DNA of 10,261 nucleotides. Origin: Bacteroidales bacterium (GTDB taxonomy: Bacteria; Bacteroidota; Bacteroidia; Bacteroidales; Dysgonomonadaceae). The translations under genes were made by a program, and so were the position numbers. Shown here piece by piece: positions 7,901-10,261 of the stretch (positions are counted from its first letter, which is position 1; each line of letters begins with the position of its first letter). The notes beneath the pieces are model-generated. The model saw nothing but the letters and a program-made list of their open reading frames with translations. It was not told where the DNA came from and searched no databases. The DNA lies in assembly GCA_012798745.1 (NCBI GenBank), contig JAAZMQ010000273.1:1-10261 (forward strand). Direction: 5' to 3'.

Positions 7901-9020
7901 CCACCCAAAGTATATTGTTTTTGTCTTTATAAATAGCTGCGATGCAGCTCGATCCGATAAGGTTTTTATTAAACGATTTGTGTCCGATATAATTAAATTG
8001 GTAGGGATTATTTCTTACTAAAAAAACACCTTTTTGAAAAAGCCCGAACCACATGTTTCCTGCTTTATCCCGTAAAATGGAATGCACTTTTGTTTTTGAG
8101 AAATCGAAAGGAGAGGAAGTGATTTGAATGTCCTCTAATTTGCGTGTTTTGTAGTTTAATTTTCTGAGTCCTTGTCCGTCGGTTCCGATAAGCAGTGTAT
8201 TCAGTTTACTGTCGAAAAACAAACTTTTTATCGGTAATGATTCTGCTCCTGCAGCATCTTCTATCGGTGCAAAGGAAAAGTTTTGTCTGTTAAATTCGTA
8301 GAGGCCGCCGGAAAGCGTTCCGACAAAAATATTTTGATTATCATCTTCCGTTATGGAAGAAATTTGATTACTCCCGATTTTTTTGTTTCGAACGTTGAAA
8401 TTGTACATTTTATCGGTTGTCGCATCATACAGGTAAATTCCGAAATCGGCTGTTCCTATCCAGAATTTTTCCGAACTATCTTGGAAGATGAAAGTCAGAT
8501 AAGGTGTCGGTAATTTTGAATTAATGGGAGATACGGTTTGAAAAATTTTATTGTTTTCTTTGGACATTTTCATAACCCCTTCACCTGATGTACTGAGCCA
8601 GATAGTTCCGTCACTCGCCTCAATAATGGATATAATGTGAGGGTATACTCGTTCGTTGGACGAAGAGAGTAATTTAACTTCTTCGAATTTGTTGGTTTTT
8701 CGGTCAAATAACTGTAAGCCATTTATACAACCTACCCAAAAACGGTTTTGAGAATCTTCAAATAAGCATTTTACATAATTATTTTTGAGCGATGTTGTGT
8801 CTTTGAGATTATTTTTATAAACCGTAAATTTAATGCCGTCGAATTTATTCAATCCATCTTCCGTAGCAATCCATAAATAATCCCGTTTATCTTGATAAAT
8901 ATAATTGATTAAGCTATTGGAGATATCTTTGTCGGTCGAATAAAATATACCTATCTGGCTTTTTGCTTTGAAAACAATGCCTCCAAGCACAATTAAAACA
9001 AGTATAAATCGTTTTTTCAT
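4908..9020 (-). CDS. Hybrid two-component system sensor/regulator (HTCS)
   Basis: A one-chain sensor kinase and transcription factor of 1370 residues. A signal peptide (1 to about 21, MKKRFILVLIVLGGIVFKAKS) precedes 14 propeller blade motifs of the form (L/I/F)W(I/V)GT..GL..(F/L), from LWIATEDGLNKF at 49 to IYFGGINGITFF at 640-651, giving two seven-blade propellers. A Y_Y_Y-type beta domain (about 710-778) and one membrane helix (about 789-808) follow. The kinase has the phospho-acceptor H839 in SHDIRTPL, the N box at NVLSNAFKFTP (951-961), DSGTG at 993-997 and VGTGVGL at 1022-1028. The receiver (about 1110-1225) has acidic residues at 1116-1119, phospho-acceptor D1159, T1189 and K1211. An AraC-type double helix-turn-helix ends the protein (about 1265-1360). 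Such proteins bind oligosaccharides in the periplasm and activate glycan-utilization genes. An in-frame ATG 20 codons upstream (9080) exists, but 9020 gives a clean signal peptide. It diverges from the GH43 gene, its likely target. Confidence 0.96.
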   Translation of the reverse strand: MKKRFILVLIVLGGIVFKAKSQIGIFYSTDKDISNSLINYIYQDKRDYLWIATEDGLNKFDGIKFTVYKNNLKDTTSLKNNYVKCLFEDSQNRFWVGCINGLQLFDRKTNKFEEVKLLSSSNERVYPHIISIIEASDGTIWLSTSGEGVMKMSKENNKIFQTVSPINSKLPTPYLTFIFQDSSEKFWIGTADFGIYLYDATTDKMYNFNVRNKKIGSNQISSITEDDNQNIFVGTLSGGLYEFNRQNFSFAPIEDAAGAESLPIKSLFFDSKLNTLLIGTDGQGLRKLNYKTRKLEDIQITSSPFDFSKTKVHSILRDKAGNMWFGLFQKGVFLVRNNPYQFNYIGHKSFNKNLIGSSCIAAIYKDKNNILWVGTDNDGLYRLENDGAKTIHYTNTNKPGSVPGIVSSIVELDNGEIWLGSFSQGVALFNKKTGNCIYFNTIPPHIQPNNPAIKVNCIIKDNHNNLWIGTHGGGLYVFDTTSRTYIKHYGSNSISNEWVCSLFMDKMGRIWVGTYKGYSIIDTKNSLIQNNPATDLSNAVLYAITQDKNGNMWIGTTEGLYVLNENNILLKKYTTEEGLPSNVICSIVEDDQNNLWLSTHNGLSKYNAKENIFINYYNSDGLQGNEFSRGAFYKSPSNEIYFGGINGITFFNPSQIKEKREELQLYLIALNIGDRTVFCNNKSKKGEPLRFISDLDTIYLDYKNNIFNLEFSTFDYGIPEQISYRYQLEGLNNNEWIHTEPGINKIHFTNINYGKYKLRVAASVHDTYSPIKELTIIISPPWYLSWQAMSAYVLLFLLITYGVIRYILDRIKYRNELVRRQHIEEINEAKLQYFTNISHDIRTPLSLIISPLEKLMASEDDSQKRYIYQIIHRNANRILRLINQMMDVRKIEKGQMMMKFQETDMVGFIEDLMKTFEYNAQKRCIDFKFMHEDTKLNAWIDISNFDKVMMNVLSNAFKFTPDNGAITVSLKSVHNAKKSEFPSKDYFEIVVSDSGTGIDEEDTEKIFDRFYQSENNYSGKNVGTGVGLHLSRSIMSLLHGTIVARNKKDENGAEIIIRLPLGKEHLSPKEINASSATKESIDTGKKEQPVMLYEQPSTLTEKKIKPKTKYSVLIAEDDDEIRNYLKNEFSAYFKVEETTNGKEAWKIIREKHPDLIISDIMMPEMDGIMLCKKIKSNVDVNHIPVILLTAKSTDSDKAEGLDVGADAYIVKPFNIDLLIKQSLNLIENRNRIEIKPLEDKEIKDLLSPTPLQSADELLLGKVVKLINENIANPVLNVEFLAENIGISRVHLYRKLKELTNQSPSEFIKTIRIKQAAKLLANQKVQVSEVAYAVGFSNLSHFSNSFKEFYGISPTEYAEKYQDKSCSNSQS

Positions 9021-9046
9021 GCCATTTTCTCTAAAATTATTTATAG

Positions 9047-9054
9047 CAAAAATA
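9047..9054 (-). promoter_or_regulatory. Candidate promoter -7 element for the HTCS gene
   Basis: Read on the minus strand, these bases are TATTTTTG, an exact fit to TANNTTTG, 26 bases upstream of the chosen start codon. Transcription would begin near 9040, downstream of the alternative ATG at 9080, which supports the start at 9020. The region is very A/T-rich, so chance matches are likely, and no clear -33 element is present. Confidence 0.35.
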
Positions 9055-9330
9055 ATAAAAATAACCAATAAAATTATCATTTTGCATAGTGATATTCATT
9101 TTTTAGTATAATTTGTGCTCTCCTTTTTCTTTGCTTTTCATATTTTCTTTCACATAATAAAGTGTAGAGAAACAATTTCTTCTTTGATGAATAATCGGAT
9201 GAATCGGTCAGCTCCCTGATATCTGATGGTGTGGTTAGTCAATTAATTTACAATTTATAAGTGATTATAGTCTTCCGTAAATCATTAGCCGGTTTGTGAT
9301 TTATAGAGTATTGTTTTTTATTATTTCGGA

Positions 9331-9409
9331 TGTAACCTCTTTGCAATTTCTTGTAACATTTTTTCTTTTGGTGTAACATACAGAAAAATCAGTGTAACAC
9401 TTATGCAAA
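9331..9409 (+). promoter_or_regulatory. Four phased TGTAAC direct repeats, probable HTCS operator
   Basis: TGTAAC occurs at 9331-9336, 9352-9357, 9372-9377 and 9393-9398, with start-to-start spacings of 21, 20 and 21 bases, two turns of B-DNA each. The first and last copies share a second block at the same offset: TGTAAC-N5-TGCAA, ending at 9346 and 9408. AraC-family DNA-binding domains contact two short blocks in successive major grooves, and tandem subunits bind direct repeats about 21 bases apart. The array lies upstream of the GH43 gene and next to a regulator with an AraC output domain, which is the obvious candidate to bind it. Binding itself is inferred. Confidence 0.65.
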
Positions 9410-9583
9410 TAATGTTCATTACTTTTTTTTACTTTTACCATGAGTTTTTTATTTATTAATTGTTCAAAATATTTTCTACAATTTGATTTATAAAATAGTA
9501 TAATAAAAGACTTTGTTGATTTAAAATGATTAGAAAAATAAAAAATAGTTTACCGTAGTGATAAATATAAAATTGAATTTTTT

Positions 9584-10261
9584 ATGAATGGAAAGCGAAA
9601 TTTTAAATTATTATCGGCCTTTTTATTAGGCCTATTAAATGTGTCTTTTAGTATAGGATGTAATAAAATGATGAAAAATTCTCCTTCAGGTGATAAAAGA
9701 AAAAACCATGTAATGAATGAGTCCATGGCACTTTTCGATAATTTTCTTTATAAAGGAGAAGATGATTTTTATAAAGAAAATTCACTATCCGGTCCGGAGT
9801 TTTTCTATAATCCTATTTTGCCGGGTTGGTATTCCGATCCAAGTATTTGTACCAATGGAGAAGACTATTTTTTGGTAACTTCCACCTTCACCTATTTTCC
9901 GGGTGTACCTCTATTTCATAGCAAGGATTTGGTGAATTGGAAGCAGATAGGACATGTGCTTGATCGCCCTTCTCAGCTTGTCAATATGCAGGGGCAGCAT
10001 GTGAGTGGTGGAATTTTTGCACCGGCTATCGAATACAATCCGTATAATAAAACGTATTATATGGTTACCACGAACGTGGGAGCAGGCAATTTTTTTGTGA
10101 AGACACACGATCCTTTCGGCGAATGGTCTGATCCTATCCTACTGCCCGAAGTGCAAGGTATCGATCCTTCTTTTTTCTTTGATGAGGATGGTAAAGCGTA
10201 TATTGTAAATAATGATGCGCCTGATGGTAAACCTGAGTATGACGGGCATCGTGTAATTAAA
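9584..10261 (+). CDS. Glycoside hydrolase family 43 lipoprotein, partial (C-terminus beyond right edge)
   Basis: An open frame of 226 codons runs from the ATG at 9584 to the window edge. The N-terminus MNGKRNFKLLSAFLLGLLNV leads to SFSIGC, a lipoprotein-type signal with Cys26 as the likely lipidated residue, though serine at -3 is a weak lipobox. A charged linker of about 48 residues follows. The five-blade GH43 domain begins at FFYNPILPGWYSDPSIC (73-89), with D85 as the predicted catalytic base. The modulating aspartate is D194 in VQGIDPSFFFDEDGKAY (190-206). The segments STFTYFPGVPLFHSKDLVNW (100-119) and SGGIFAPAIEYNPYNKTYYM (141-160) are typical of the beta-xylosidase/arabinofuranosidase branches. 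The catalytic acid glutamate lies beyond the edge, so activity and exact specificity cannot be judged. Likely substrates are xylo- or arabino-oligosaccharides. It probably opens an operon under control of the divergent HTCS. Confidence 0.92.
   Translation, partial: MNGKRNFKLLSAFLLGLLNVSFSIGCNKMMKNSPSGDKRKNHVMNESMALFDNFLYKGEDDFYKENSLSGPEFFYNPILPGWYSDPSICTNGEDYFLVTSTFTYFPGVPLFHSKDLVNWKQIGHVLDRPSQLVNMQGQHVSGGIFAPAIEYNPYNKTYYMVTTNVGAGNFFVKTHDPFGEWSDPILLPEVQGIDPSFFFDEDGKAYIVNNDAPDGKPEYDGHRVIK

Larger units (their letters stand above)
9021..9583. other. Divergent control region between regulator and GH43 gene
   Basis: This 563-base, strongly A/T-rich region has no convincing open frame. It holds, from left to right, a probable promoter for the minus-strand regulator (9047-9054), an inverted repeat TAAATCA/TGATTTA (9278-9284 and 9297-9303, 12-base spacer), and four phased TGTAAC direct repeats (9331-9398). 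After these come about 185 bases leading to the GH43 start. No exact TANNTTTG match is seen on the plus strand after the repeats. TACTTTTA at 9430-9437 (one mismatch) and TACAATTTG at 9477-9485 (one extra base) are the nearest, consistent with an activator-dependent promoter. Confidence 0.65.

Noticed and set aside
9911..10108. A 65-codon minus-strand open frame opposite the GH43 gene
   Set aside because: The opposite strand encodes a clear GH43 domain in one uninterrupted frame, so this is a shadow.

Overview
The window looks like chromosome of a Bacteroidetes bacterium, probably order Bacteroidales (a Dysgonomonas/Proteiniphilum/Parabacteroides-type relative; the genus is not resolved). The grounds are a hybrid two-component regulator with a two-propeller sensor, a lipoprotein-type family 43 glycosidase next to it, A/T-rich leaders without clear Shine-Dalgarno sites, and promoter matches of the TANNTTTG type.

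Left part (1-3540, all minus strand): five closely spaced genes, read right to left, form a likely operon. They are an iron-type, YqhD/BdhA-like alcohol dehydrogenase, a YraN-family protein, a stand-alone biotin-protein ligase (BirA without DNA-binding domain), UMP kinase (pyrH) and ribosome recycling factor (frr, cut by the left edge). Gaps are 18, 31, 6 and 42 bases.

Middle (3541-4367): an 827-base divergent intergenic region with no convincing gene. Its left half carries five related copies of a short near-palindrome built on GTCGGAAAATCCGAC, and one copy sits in the loop of a terminator-like hairpin. Its right half is A/T-rich and ends in a promoter match for the plus-strand tadA gene (tRNA adenosine deaminase, 4368-4817).

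Right part (4908-10261): a large minus-strand hybrid two-component system regulator (periplasmic propeller sensor, histidine kinase, receiver and AraC output in one chain) is divergent from a plus-strand GH43 glycosidase lipoprotein that runs off the right edge. Between them lies a 563-base control region holding four TGTAAC direct repeats at 21/20/21-base spacing, the geometry expected for tandem binding of AraC-type domains. The simplest reading is the regulatory end of a polysaccharide utilization locus: the sensor detects an oligosaccharide, probably derived from a xylan- or arabinan-type glycan, and switches on the glycosidase and whatever follows it. No SusC/SusD genes are visible, so the locus assignment is inferred. 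I see no mobile element, CRISPR array, tRNA or rRNA.
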